A stretch of 64,000 nt of DNA. It comes from Spironucleus salmonicida. Lineage: Eukaryota > Fornicata > Diplomonadida > Hexamitidae. A program made the translations under genes and the position numbers. The stretch spans positions 1,542,001 to 1,606,000 of the forward strand of contig CM035319.1 of the NCBI GenBank assembly GCA_000497125.2, in the 5' to 3' direction. Shown here in pieces: positions 36,855-48,700 of this stretch (position 1 is the first letter of the stretch; each line of letters opens with the position of its first letter). The notes beneath the pieces are model-generated. The model ran no database searches. It saw only the letters and a program-made list of their open reading frames with translations, and had not been told where the DNA came from.

Positions 36855-39050
36855 TCACCTCAATGCCTTAACTTCCTCACCAAAGGCGGCCAAAATAGAT
36901 GGTTTCCTAATAAAGTCACCGTCCTACATTCCTAGCGTTGATAGGATTACTGCTGGCGAGAAGCTGCAACCCACCTTGTTTCTAAAGAACCAAATTACGT
37001 CAACTGATGATAATTCAGATCGATCGGTAAATGATTCACGGAGCATTTTGCGGATTGAATCCCCACGTGCCTGAAGCATTAACTTTACTTTTTTAATAAA
37101 CTCAGATCGCTCTTTTTTATCGTATTTAGTTTATATGCTTGATGTATCATTAGCAACCGAGTACGTCATATTTTGCATTCGGTCTTCTTCCCGGAAAATA
37201 ACTGATTGGGCAAGTCTCTGAGTAGTGATATCTTTTGGGAAAAATGGTTATTAATGCAATGATTTTTACATATTATTTATATATTAGTTTTAATTATCCC
37301 GGAAACTTGAAACACGCTCATCGACGTACCTAATAGGTTCGTCAAAATCATATTATTTCCCGAAAGTCAAGTCCTATTTTGTAGGAAATTATTTACGGAC
37401 AATGTCATTCTTGACGATCTATGACATAGCCAAATTCTGCTAAGCTAGATTTTATGCCTTTCCGCGACTAGTTTCGACTCCATTTGAACTAAAGTTCACC
37501 ATTTCGTCTTATCTTTCAGCTTATTTCTTACTAAAATTCGAGATCATAAACTATTGAATTTTTTCATTCTACTTGCACATAGAAGGTACCTTTTTAGTAT
37601 TAGCAAGCTATTATACTACAGATTGGGCGTTATAGAAGCGTAAAAAGAGTTAGTAATCAATATATTATGCATTTGGCGCTAGCAATTAAGTAAGAGACTT
37701 ACACTATTCAGGGCATAGAACGATTCCGAAGTTTTATTATATTTGCTCTGAAAATACTCTAAACGAAAGTTTACCTGTATGTCTGATGTCGAATTTGCGG
37801 AAAATATTTCTTGGGGATCCAGATTACTAAATTTTTTATGATACAAGATTTAAAAGCATATCAGGAGTGCCTTAAACAGATGTTGAATGAAATTTTTGGA
37901 CTGGATCAGCATTTAAAGGTAAAGAATCTAAAATAAGTTCATCACGATTTAATTTTGGAGTATTTGAAGTCTAAAATTATGGCTCTGTTAGACGAATATC
38001 TTAGGTGGGTAGTGATTTATTGTTTTACTTTTAAGGAGAAGTCTTTTTAGAAGCACATTTAGGATTAGATTTTTAGCAAGGTAAATGTTCTAATCCAACT
38101 TTATCTAGAAGTTCAGCATATGGGGGAGGAGGAACACAGTGCTAGTGTGATTTTCTGCGTTTTTTGCTTTATTATTCTTGTAATTTTAAGAGTGCTTCTT
38201 ACTTTTAACGCTATTAGTCGGCAAGGTCGGCATCAATTCTATTTTAAATTCCTTCAGGGCGTACACGTTATAATTTCAAGCCAGGTTAATCATACTCCAC
38301 TTATTATTTTCTAAATACTCCTGATTATGCTAATTCGGGTCTAAAATCCTCTTCTTATTCATCCTCAACATACTCTTCAAATTCTTCACACCCTTCATAG
38401 TCATATTCATTATTGCCATTAATATAGTCTTCTTGCACACACTCATCAACACTAATAACGTTTTTACCTTATTTAAATTCCTAACCGATTATTTTTCCTG
38501 TTAAAAAGTCATAAAGTTCTTCTCGGCTAATTTGCTACAAATTCATATTCCATTTTATAATTTTCATTATTCTATTCCATTCTAAATCTCCATATTTAAG
38601 CTCGTATTCAATTTCAAAAAATCTTCTCATTTAGTGCTCATAAAGGAATCCTTTACCTCCAGTTAATGCATTATACAGGCCATTAAAATCTACACCTAAT
38701 CGAGCCTAATATTATACTAAACATTATTATAAGTGGGTAATTAGCTCGCTAGAAATGCGCTAATTGATCATTTTTGGGTGGAAATTATTAGTATCTTTTT
38801 TCTATAAAAATTATGCAAATTAAGACATATTTATGCCGTTTAATGGATTTTTACAGTTATTAAACCATGCAGAGATTTCACTAGTAGAAAGGAATGTTGA
38901 TTTAACATGAAAACGTGAAAGGAAGCGAGCAATATCAGACGGAACGATAAGACCATCACGATCCTCATCTAAAATTAAGAATGTCTTCATTGGAGAGGCT
39001 CTATGCTGGGAAAGCTTTTAACGCGCGAATTCTTCAAATGTTGAGTTCAT
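36855..39050 (-). CDS. Multi-EF-hand protein, probably flagellar/cytoskeletal
   Basis: A 731-residue protein. A canonical calcium loop occupies residues 28-39 (DEDRDGLIVPSD: Asp at 1, 3, 5, Gly at 6, Ile at 8). Several degenerate EF-hand helix pairs follow. Near residue 423 NIFRKFDIRHTGKLSFRVF is another EF unit with FG...L...YQLFLRFY, typical of ciliary EF-hand arrays. A third helical pair lies near the C-terminus (VIWFFRNKVGCSF). An acidic linker (about 215-245) and a Lys/Pro-rich linker (290-360) separate them. Two plus-strand frames inside are antisense shadows. Confidence 0.78.
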
Positions 39051-39178
39051 TATTGGGAAAATTTTGGAAAAAGTAAGCGGAAACGTTATATTTAATATTA
39101 TATATGAATAGAATTAATATGAATTTTATATAATTATTATAAATATTATATCAAATAAGGATAGTGATAAATTTAATC
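39051..39178. promoter_or_regulatory. Divergent promoter, EF-hand protein / TSG101
   Basis: The 128-bp gap holds AATATTATATA at 39094-39104 on the EF-hand side and AAATATTATA at 39141-39150 about 30 bp before the TSG101 ATG, one element per gene. Confidence 0.5.
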
Positions 39179-40189
39179 ATGTCTCTTTAGTAAATTGATA
39201 AATAGATCTTGAACTAGTATAAGCAATCAAAAAAGGTTTAAACAGACATATAATATTTTTGCTAATAATTCCTAGGATTTAAAATTTAAAAGGCTTCTAT
39301 GTTTAATTTTAAGGGTAGCAAAGTTGAAGTTCTTGCAATGATAGGAAGAACTACATTTAACTTTCAAAATAAAGCGTTCCCAATATGTCTTGGTATATAC
39401 ATACCACATGAGTATCCATCATTATAACCAAGAGTACTAGTTATACCAGAAGGTAACTAAGAAATTTATGTTACTACTAATATTACGTAGTCTGGCGTTG
39501 TTATAGACTTTTAAGGCTGGTAGCAAACAAATAATATAATTGTTAAAGTCTAAAAGTGTCTGGAATTATTCTCAGCTATACCTCCAGTGAGAGCAAAAAA
39601 GAATTAAACTCAGATAGAATCTAATTAAACCAGTTATAGTTTACCGCACTCATAAAATATGTAACAACCTAAATCTTAACAAGCATTGTAAGCTAGTTAT
39701 ATACCTGCAACTAATCAGGGCAGTACTTAATAAACTTAAGTTTATTAAAATTCTTATATTCCAGTGAAAACAACTAAAGGGAGTTATTTGTAAACTCAAG
39801 ATATAACCGATCTTGAGAATTTCAGGTCGAAAGTTAAATAAATAGTTTCGATTTATTAAAACTAGGTTGAAAAATCGCGATTAACCATACGGAGTGATAT
39901 CGAAAAGCTACGCTCAACGAATATTCAGTTAAGTAATGATATTAAAGTTTAACTATAATAGTAGGATACTAGTGTTTCATCTGATTCACAGTTTGTTTTT
40001 GGGACAAGTGTAGAGTAAATGGTCTAGTAATTGTTAAAAGAATGTGAACATAACATATTACTTTAAAAATAAGCATGCCAAATAGCATCAGATGAGTTTA
40101 TGGATAAATTGGTTGATTAGTAAGAGCTTGAACCATAAGAGTTATTAAAGCTATTAAACATTAATGATGTGGATATTAGATCAAAGTGA
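39179..40189 (+). CDS. VPS23: ESCRT-I subunit TSG101/Vps23
   Basis: A 336-residue protein recognising ubiquitinated cargo at endosomes and recruiting later ESCRTs. The UEV domain (about 20-130) reads FNFQNKAFPICLGIYIPHEY, then YPSLQPRVLV and GVVIDFQGWQQ, with no catalytic Cys, as expected for UEV. A Pro/Gln/Ser-rich linker (140-210), a coiled coil (215-275) and a C-terminal steadiness-box-like region (290-336; LKECEHNILLQKQACQIASD) follow. Linker Gln residues are nearly all TAA/TAG. The stop AAGTGAC carries AGTGA. Confidence 0.88.
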
Positions 40190-40270
40190 CTCCTTTTAAA
40201 TCCTTATTTTAAAAATAAATTAATATATTACTATAAAATAGTTAGAATAAAGTGGGTTCAATTTCATTAA

Positions 40271-42016
40271 ATGAATGTTCCATATCTGAAAACATACTAA
40301 AAACCACTATTTATTTAACCAATGTCAACTAGAGTATCATTAAATATGGTTAGAGAAAATATCAATGGCCTACTAAATATGTCAGGCGGTACTGTTGGGA
40401 TAGGATTTGATGAAAATGCTGTTCCAGTAGGATACACAATGCAGTAAACATAAAAAGACGATATACGATTATAAATAGATGCATTTATGAATGCCTGTTA
40501 ACCGTAAACCGATAGCGATTTGGTTAATATGGAATTTTATAAATTAAATGATAGTGAAAAGCCAAAATATGTTATTATTATTAATGTTAGGTAAGGAATA
40601 TAACCAATTTATTTTGTTAACTCAGCTAAATGTACGGCATATATTGTTCTAATCGATGAAATTAGATTGTTAACACAAACTGAGATTTTGAGGAGATATT
40701 AAATGAGTAGAAATCTTGCTATGGATTTAGAATAATAAAACTCAGATATTACTATTTAAGAATCAGTAATCAGAGATGGATTATTATTTTCTTAGTAACA
40801 GGGTGTTCCTACTAAAGTAATTTGCTTAGAAGGACCAAAGCATTCTGGAAAATCATGGTTAGCTGAAGAAATTACAAAAAAAATAATTTATGATGTATAT
40901 ATTGAGGTTGATGCAAATAATTTTTAATATCTTAATGAATTATATAGATCTCTCATTACATAACTTGATTAAAAGTTAAAGTTTAATTATAAAGAAAAAA
41001 AGATTAAATTATAATAAGAATTATAAGTTACAAATATTTAAGACATTTTTTCTGAGTAAGAAGTTATCTAGAAAGAATGTCCAATCTTACGAGATATTTT
41101 TATGAATCTTTTTGAGTAAGATAAATAATATTTACTGATAATTAAAAATATTCAAACTAGTTGTGATAGATTTATTCCAAAAGGCTTTAATCTAATTTCA
41201 ATTATAACTTCTAACCAAACAATATAAGTTGAATCCGGACCAGCATGTGACCTAATACATTTAGAGACAAGATAGTTAACGACCAAAGGACTTATTTCAT
41301 TAATATAATAGAAATACCAATTAAATATACCTATCTAATTGTCTAATAAATTATTATAGATATTTAAATTTGAGACATCGAAAGTTTTATCTTTAATAGA
41401 AAATAATTAAAACAATCTATAGAAAATATAAGACTAATTATAGCTTTAATCTTTTGATTCAACAGTATTTTATGAAGAAGAACTGAAGAATCAAGCTCTT
41501 GTCAATATATTAAAACCATTGTCGGTAGTTCCAGATAAATTTTCGTTATCAATGTGTGAACATCTTAAAATTTCCGTAAATAATATTTTTTTAGTTAATT
41601 AATTTCTTTAGAAAAAGAATGGTTATTTTAGAGTTGATGATGATATCAAAAAATAAATTTATAGTAATATAACTGATGCAGAGATTGAACAATATTTAAT
41701 TTAGTTTATAGATTGCATGATTCAAGAGGTAGAATCTCTTAATGCAAAGTACAAAATTTAATTTCATGGGAATAAACAAGGTAATACAAATATTCTAGTT
41801 AAATTATATGGTAAGGTTATTTAAGAATGGATTAATAATTAGATTTTAAACTTATAGGGCATGATAGATTCGTCAATCTAGTTTTCCTATCGGGAAGTAG
41901 ACCTATTTCATGTACTTAATTTCCTTTTAGTGAAGCGAGTAAGCTGCAAGATTGAAGATAAAATGTAATAAATAGCAGAAAAATATAATTTAGTGTTTAG
42001 TGCTAGCGATGATTGA
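40271..42016 (+). CDS. Schlafen AlbA_2-like domain fused to a P-loop NTPase
   Basis: A 581-residue fusion. Residues 20-130 fit the AlbA_2/Schlafen-core pattern: helix VSLNMVRENINGLLNMSGG, GGTVGIGFDENAVPVGY (family GGxLxIGxdxxGxivG), then YVIIINVRQGIQPIYFV. AlbA_2 domains bind or cut RNA or tRNA in Schlafens. Residues 183-330 are a P-loop ATPase with Walker A GPKHSGKS (188-195) and a Walker-B-like strand YLLIIKNI. The remainder is helical, as in STAND or ORC-like NTPases. The combination suggests an ATP-gated nucleic-acid sensor or effector; this is inference. The original-replication-complex family is an alternative for the ATPase part. Confidence 0.62.
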
Positions 42017-42059
42017 GTTAATATTGTTTATATATGATGTAATTCAATTATTATCAGTA

Positions 42060-42680
42060 ATGAGATCAATATTAATTATATTTCCAGGGGCAATATGTAC
42101 TCTATTTCCAATAATCTTTTATCTAACTAAGCACAATAACAAGGTGCTAGTATTATTAACTTCATATTTTTCGTTTCTAACAATTTTTCATTTTATAAAA
42201 ATAAAATTTCCATTTTCTTTTAAGATACCAAATTCTGATATATTTTGCTAAATTTGTGATGCCTTTAAGCCATAAAGATCACACCACTGTAAAGTTTGCA
42301 ATAAGTGTACACCGTTTTTTGACCATCATTGTCATTTTATGAACTAATGCATTGGAACAAATTTACATCACTTAATATTTTTTATGTTTTCGGCTGATAT
42401 TATGTGTATTTTAGGAATAATTTCAACACTATTAAACTTGATTAATTTTGAATGGGTTGTTTTCATTATGTTAATGCCTGTGCTCTGTTTTGTGATTTTA
42501 TCTCTTTCGGCATTTTTAGTTTACTAAGTTTATACTAGTTCTGATGGAAAAAATGAAGTAGAAAGACTTACAAACATGAAATTTAATATTAGTATTAAAA
42601 GAAATTTTTGGTTTTTAACCAGGGGACTGCTACCACTAAATACAAATAGCTGGTAAGATGCAAGCTAGATATAAGATTGA
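42060..42680 (+). CDS. DHHC-type protein S-palmitoyltransferase
   Basis: A 206-residue four-segment membrane enzyme that transfers palmitate to Cys of target proteins. Two N-terminal membrane helices, the Cys-rich domain CQICDAFKPQRSHHCKVCNK, active site DHHC at 88-91 followed by HFMNQCIG, and two more membrane helices. The usual Pro-Trp after DHHC is His-Phe. Start chosen at the ATG after a 43-bp AT-rich spacer; an in-frame ATG at 42009 would overlap the preceding gene. Smaller than most family members. Confidence 0.92.
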
Positions 42681-42728
42681 AAATATTATTATTATATAAA
42701 TATACTTTGATTATAACTTCCGCAAAAT

Positions 42729-44996
42729 ATGATAACTATTTCTCTGGTTGATAATAAAACGTATTTACATAATGTTTTACCTAAAGAATTAATAAAAATG
42801 CCTCATAATATTTCTATAATTAATACTAATAGTTTTATAGTTTCTGAAAAGTATCCAGAGGTTCCATAAAAAATATTAGCTCATTTATACAACTTAAAAA
42901 TTACAGCATAAATGTAAAAATACTTAACAAAATATAATATGAATCCTTTGCACTTTTCTAATATATTTTAGTGTGATTAAGATAGATTAAAAATTACTGT
43001 AAATGAGGACGATGAGACTCAAGAATAATAACCAGAAGAAACAAAGTAAGAAGATGATCAACCATAAATTGATTTAAATGAATAGTAGTCTATAATTTTG
43101 GAGGATTTGCTAAATGACTCTAATTCTAGGCTCCATTCAGAAATATTGAATTATTATTTAATATTGCTTAAGTAATATTTGTTATCTAATCACAATATAG
43201 TGTTATAAAAGATTAATTTTGTTGGAGTAGTGCCATAAAAAGTAGAATCATTTAAGGATCTATTTAAAGAGTACGAATTAGATTTTATATCTATCTATTA
43301 AGCAGATTTATCATCATTTGTAATTAAAAATAAATTATACTAATATTAAAAAATTTTAATGTTCTCATTTAATAATAACTTTCCTTGTTATAAGTATATT
43401 ACTATTGATATTACCAAACAAACTGACAGTATTATTTTACCATTTGTTGAAGTATCTTAACCCCATTATTTTGATCCACGAATTAGACCATAATTTTAGG
43501 AATTAATTACATTTGATGGTGATGGTAATTAAATTGTTCCGGATGGTTATAAGCCATATAGATTTAGAAAAACAATAAAATAATAGTTCAGGGAGTAGCT
43601 TAGACAGATTATCAAGGTTTAAGAATCTGATGTAAAATTCATAATTTGCGACGAACTATTTATCTCCAGTTTCGAATCTTTCAGAGAACCCTCTAGAGAA
43701 AGGTTATTATTTGATGTTAGAACATTATGCGAAACTTGGAATTTTAATTTGACGTTTAGGCGTTTGGATTCTTTTGATGTATAAACCATTCCAGTTTACT
43801 AGAGACTATATATTATTAAAGACTAACCTGCTTTCTTTAAAGAATAAACTGCTAGATTTTTATACCAAGGATTTTATTCAAATAAATTAACACAATAAGC
43901 TATTGAAAATAGAAAACTTGTAGATGATATTGAACTAACACCTTCAACATCGTTATTCACAGGAAAAATTACAACAGATAAAGATTTAGATAAATTTTTA
44001 TAATAAATGTTCGAATTTATCAACAGAATAAAATTACAATTAACTGATTAAATAACAGTTAATATTGCTGTAGGAGATACTTTTCTTAAAACATTGAGAC
44101 CAGAATTATAAGAAGAGTTTGTCGAAGAAGAACAAGAACAAGAAGAAATTGAAGAAATTGAAGAAGAGTAAAAAGAAACGGTAATTGAAGAATAGAATGA
44201 GCCATAAGAATAAGATGATGAGAAAATTGAAAATATTGAAGAAAAGGCTGAAAATGACGAAGAAATACCAGAAAAAGAAGAGTAGCCTCCAGTTCCACCA
44301 AAAAAACCAGATTATATTCGTAGTCTTTTAAAAGAAATTACGTAAAATCTGACTTAGTTAGAAACGAAAAAAATAAAGAAGAATAAAATTAAATATACCT
44401 AACAAGATATTTTAGTGTCAGTTTCAGGGAAAAATATTTCAGTTGTTTAAAATATTTCTTCAAGAATTGTAAATTACGTGAAACTAATTGGTGGCATCGC
44501 ATCTGATGTGTTTTCAACAAAATTAGTAGATTATACCAAGTAATATTTATATACATTAGATATTATTTCACTAAAATAATAGTCTAAATTTTAGGTTATC
44601 GATATTGATAATATATAAAATTACGAAGCTTTTAGCCCTATTTGCTTGAAATATTAAACTAACTCTAGAACATAGAGTGGTTAATTTATTATATTCTAAT
44701 CAGAATCGTGTAAAAATTTCAAATAGGTAGAAAAATTATTAAAAATGGATTAAAATCTAAATATCTAAGGTGTTATTTTGGCTGCTTCTTAATACAAATT
44801 GGTAGATTAAGAGATTGCGTAGAATTTAGTTAATTTGGATGAACCAATTGAATACGAAGACGTAGATGATGCAGAGGAACCTGAAGAGGTTGAAGAAGAA
44901 CCAGAAGAAGAGAAATTTTTAGGCGAAGAAGAGGAGTAGAAAGAAGGAGATAAAAAGAACACTCATGAAAATGAATTGATCTAAGAAGAAAACTGA
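42729..44996 (+). CDS. Hypothetical acidic protein, 755 residues
   Basis: Unrecognised. An ordered N-terminal part (1-420) contains strand/helix stretches such as KINFVGVVPQKVESF and DVKFIICDELFISSF. A strongly acidic Glu/Gln-rich region (455-515) follows, then a Pro stretch QPPVPPKKP, a second ordered block (530-680) and an acidic C-terminus. The plan recalls ciliary or nuclear scaffolds, but no family motif is seen. AATATTATTATTATATAAAT at 42682-42701 lies about 30-45 bp before the ATG. Confidence 0.7.
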
Positions 44997-45058
44997 AGTT
45001 TTTATTTTTTTTGAATTATTAATATATCCGTAAAATAATAACAATGATAATTAACATA

Positions 45059-45766
45059 ATGGACAGACACCTGCGCTCATCATTCTCTGAGAATAATTTT
45101 GATTAGTTTTAACATAATTATAGGTTATCAAAAGAATTTAAATTTAATAGAGAGCATCCCTCAACAGATGCACCACTAAGCCCGTAGACAAATTTATAGA
45201 ATGAAGAGCTTAAGAGGGAATTACAGGAAGCATTTAATTTAGACTTAGTCGAGGATGAATCTGTAATTAATCATAGGCATGATGACGAAGAAATGTCTAT
45301 GACAGATAAAGCTATTATCGAGTATCATCAATAATCATCCTTCTTTAATGTATTTATTTTAAAATTTATTAAATAAATGCACAAGTTAGAATCTATTGTA
45401 AATCTTATTTTACTCATAATTTTAGTAGTATTTATCGTCTGTTCATTAATCTCTGTATGCTACTAGACATATATTATGTTTAGAGATGATCCACATTTTG
45501 TTTTGGGTTAGTCATAGTATCCACTTTGGCTAGATGGCGTCTTCTTTGTACTTATAGGTGTTGAATTAGCAAAGTCAATATTGGCTTAGCTAGGTCATGA
45601 TAACTCATATATTGAAGTGATCGTAATGGTTGCGATTACTGCAGTTGCACGCTCGATTGTAATTTAAGAATATAAAGGCGACTTAGATCCTGTTTTTGGT
45701 ATGGCACTTCTAATGGTGGCATTAGGAATTTGTATATTTTTATTGAAATTATCAAACAAATAGTGA
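45059..45766 (+). CDS. PsiE-like membrane protein with N-terminal extension
   Basis: A 235-residue protein. About 100 polar residues with an acidic stretch precede four membrane segments. The last three segments match the bacterial PsiE (phosphate-starvation-inducible E) pattern: LDGVFFVLIGVELAKSIL, then YIEVIVMVAITAVARSIVI (family valiAvaRkxi) and FGMALLMVALGICIFLL. PsiE proteins have no firmly known function. A eukaryotic copy with a cytosolic N-terminal domain is unusual and suggests transfer from bacteria. Gln codons and stop follow the local code, so it is resident. Ends TAGTGA. Confidence 0.65.
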
Positions 45767-45774
45767 TAATTTTA

Positions 45775-48700
45775 TCACTCGATAAGGCTTTTAATACCAT
45801 TTTCACACAAAGCAACAGAATTTTAATAATCTTTTTCTATTTTGATTCTATTTATTATAATAATTCCTATTTCAGATCCAAACTCTTCTAAAATTATGTT
45901 CTCAGTTATATTGTTGTCCAATATTTAGTTTATAATATTCTTTAAATTTGTTTCAAAATCTGTTTTCAACTCATTTATTGTTATAAAGATACGCCTTTAG
46001 ATTTAGTTCTAATTAACAAGCGAGCTTACCAAATTTTGGCCACCAACCCGCAATTAAGAACATAAAATTGTCCATTCTGCTGCATATGCCACTTCATTTT
46101 ATTCACAAAATGTTCTACAGAATCTTAATAGTAATTTTATATCTCTAGAATTACAACCAATTCTAGTAGAAAATTGGGCAAAAAAATCTTATTTTTACTA
46201 TTAAGAAGATAGTTGTGGTAAGGGGTTATTTTTAAAAGGTAAGTTTTGCATAGCTCTATTGTAAGCACGGGGAATTTAATAAATAGAATCATGTGATGGC
46301 TAATTCTACAGTAAAAACTTTATTAAATATTAGCATTAAAGTTAGTTAGCAAAAACTGGAATTTAAAGTGGGAACTCAAACTATTTATTGAATGTAAGAA
46401 CATTATAACAATTTTCCAAAAGGTTTAGCGTTACTGAGAATAGCTTTGACATATCTGTATTTTATTAAATTTTTATTAAAATTGTTAGGAAGTAGTCTGA
46501 TATTTCTTTTAGTTTTAACTCATCAACATCTGATTATTTCTGCTTTAAACTTGATGAAAAATGATAGGCATAATAAGCAGTGATGATAATGAGATCTTGC
46601 AGTATGTTATAATCAAATAATTGGAGTTATGCTGGTAATTCTACTAATTCTAGTAAAATTAGGCTAGCATATTTCAAAAATCTGTAATCTAAGGACCGTG
46701 ATGTTTTGGCATACTTTTATAATCTATCTATTACTAGCTTAGCATATGGAATAATGATAGGGGTTGTAAAAAGTAGTTTTTGGTCTCTGGCGGCTAAAAT
46801 CAATTATTTTTAGGCAGTAATATATGTTTCTTAATCGTTAGAAGATAAAACATTGATAAATTCAAACATTTAAGTATTTATTTAATAAATTTATGCAGCT
46901 ATCGTATTAAAAAGTTATTAATGATTAACAATTGTCAAATTTTAATCAATAAGTTAAAATTTGCATTAGTATACAAGTTTTTAATAAAGTGAAAGTGTTA
47001 AATTATCTTAATCGAATAGAGATATATGCTAAACAAATGAAATGCCCTATTATAAAAATGGGAAAGATAATAAATGACCTTGGTATTCAAAAAATGACAT
47101 AAAAGTATCTAGTAAGGAGGTAAAGTTTTAAATATCAATAAGCTACATATTGTTAACAACTAAACGATTGAACTGTTCAGATACAATATTTTATGTCTAT
47201 TCAATCGAAGAAATTTAATTTAAGAATGAGGTAAATATGAAAGGATCAATGTTTAATTATTAGAATAAAGACAGTTACAGAAGAACCTAAACAATAATTT
47301 ATAATGACATTTAATCGACTACTTTTACTTCGTAAAAATATTTCACAATGATTTCTAGCAGTTAATCTAATTTCTATTAAGTGAACTAAAATTATTTTAA
47401 ATTTATGAACGTAGAATATACTACTAAAATTCTGGATAGAATTTAACAAGTAAGTTCAGGTTAATATATGTTTTTTGTAACTTGTTCAAGAAGATAATAA
47501 AAATTTTCAAATTTAGAGTCTACTCTCAAACTTCCAGACGGAAAACAAGTGGGTAAATATTTATCGTCAATCTAATAAATATCAATTAGCAAATAACATA
47601 AATTTTCTGTCATACCTTATATATTAACATTACTTTACTACCCAACTAACATATCATTAGTAACTTAAATAAAACTTTCTATATTTTCATCTTAACTTTA
47701 TAAAAAATCTAATGTTTATTATTCAATATTTTCTTATAATTTGAAGTTACTTTCAATTTTTTTAGCGGGAGATAATGTAATAATAGGGGCTTGTTATATT
47801 TTCTTACTTGATTGAATAGAAATTTAATTCTGTATTTATGCAATATTTTCAAGCTTAGATGGGCGAGACTATTAAATTTAAGAGTTTGGAGTAGAATACC
47901 TTTGTATTTACTATTGTTAGGGAGAAGAAATTACTAATTTATCTTATATTTAACGGCGAATAATCTGTTACTCTACTATAGTAGGCTGTTATACAAGTGA
48001 ATGTTTAATGGATGCTACGTTTTATCCTTGTTATTACTCTATTGTAGATGTAAACTAGATATTTCCAATTTATTATAATTATTAAATGAATAATTTTTGA
48101 TCATTAAGTTATAAGTATGAAATAATTATTTGTATGATTACGTGTTACTATGGATATAAAAGCAACTATTAACACAACTCGAATAAATTATTGGTCAAAT
48201 TAGCATTAGTTCCTGGCCTAATGTTTTATATAGGATCTAAACCAACAGAATAATAATCCTACAGCCCAAATAAGCATAAAATATTTCCTAGTATCTATGT
48301 AAGCTCATTTACTATATAAGATTCACTTATATTTTATAGAATAAAAGCAATAATTGGTTAATAACCAAAAATAGAAATAACTGCAGTAATGTAGTCTTAA
48401 ATATGCTTTTATAAACGCTGTTCAGAAATTCTAATCAAGAATATATCGAATAATTTAATTAATGAAAGAGGATGAAATAAGTCTTAATACTATTAAATTA
48501 ATGTAATTAACAACCTTATACCATCGATAAAAACCTATGAATCTTTCTCTGCAAAATATACCATAACAAAATCTACAGTAGAATCTAAAAATATAGGCAG
48601 ATCTTACTTTCGTACTTATTCTAACATAAATGGAATAGTTTATTAAATTTAAAAGCTTGCAAGTAAAATTTGTTATTTATCGTTAGACTAAAACATTAAT

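Noticed and set aside
37839-38314. Plus-strand frame starting MIQDLKAYQ with a hydrophobic segment
   Set aside because: Antisense to the continuous EF-hand gene (39050 to 36855), whose calcium loop and EF units are recognisable.
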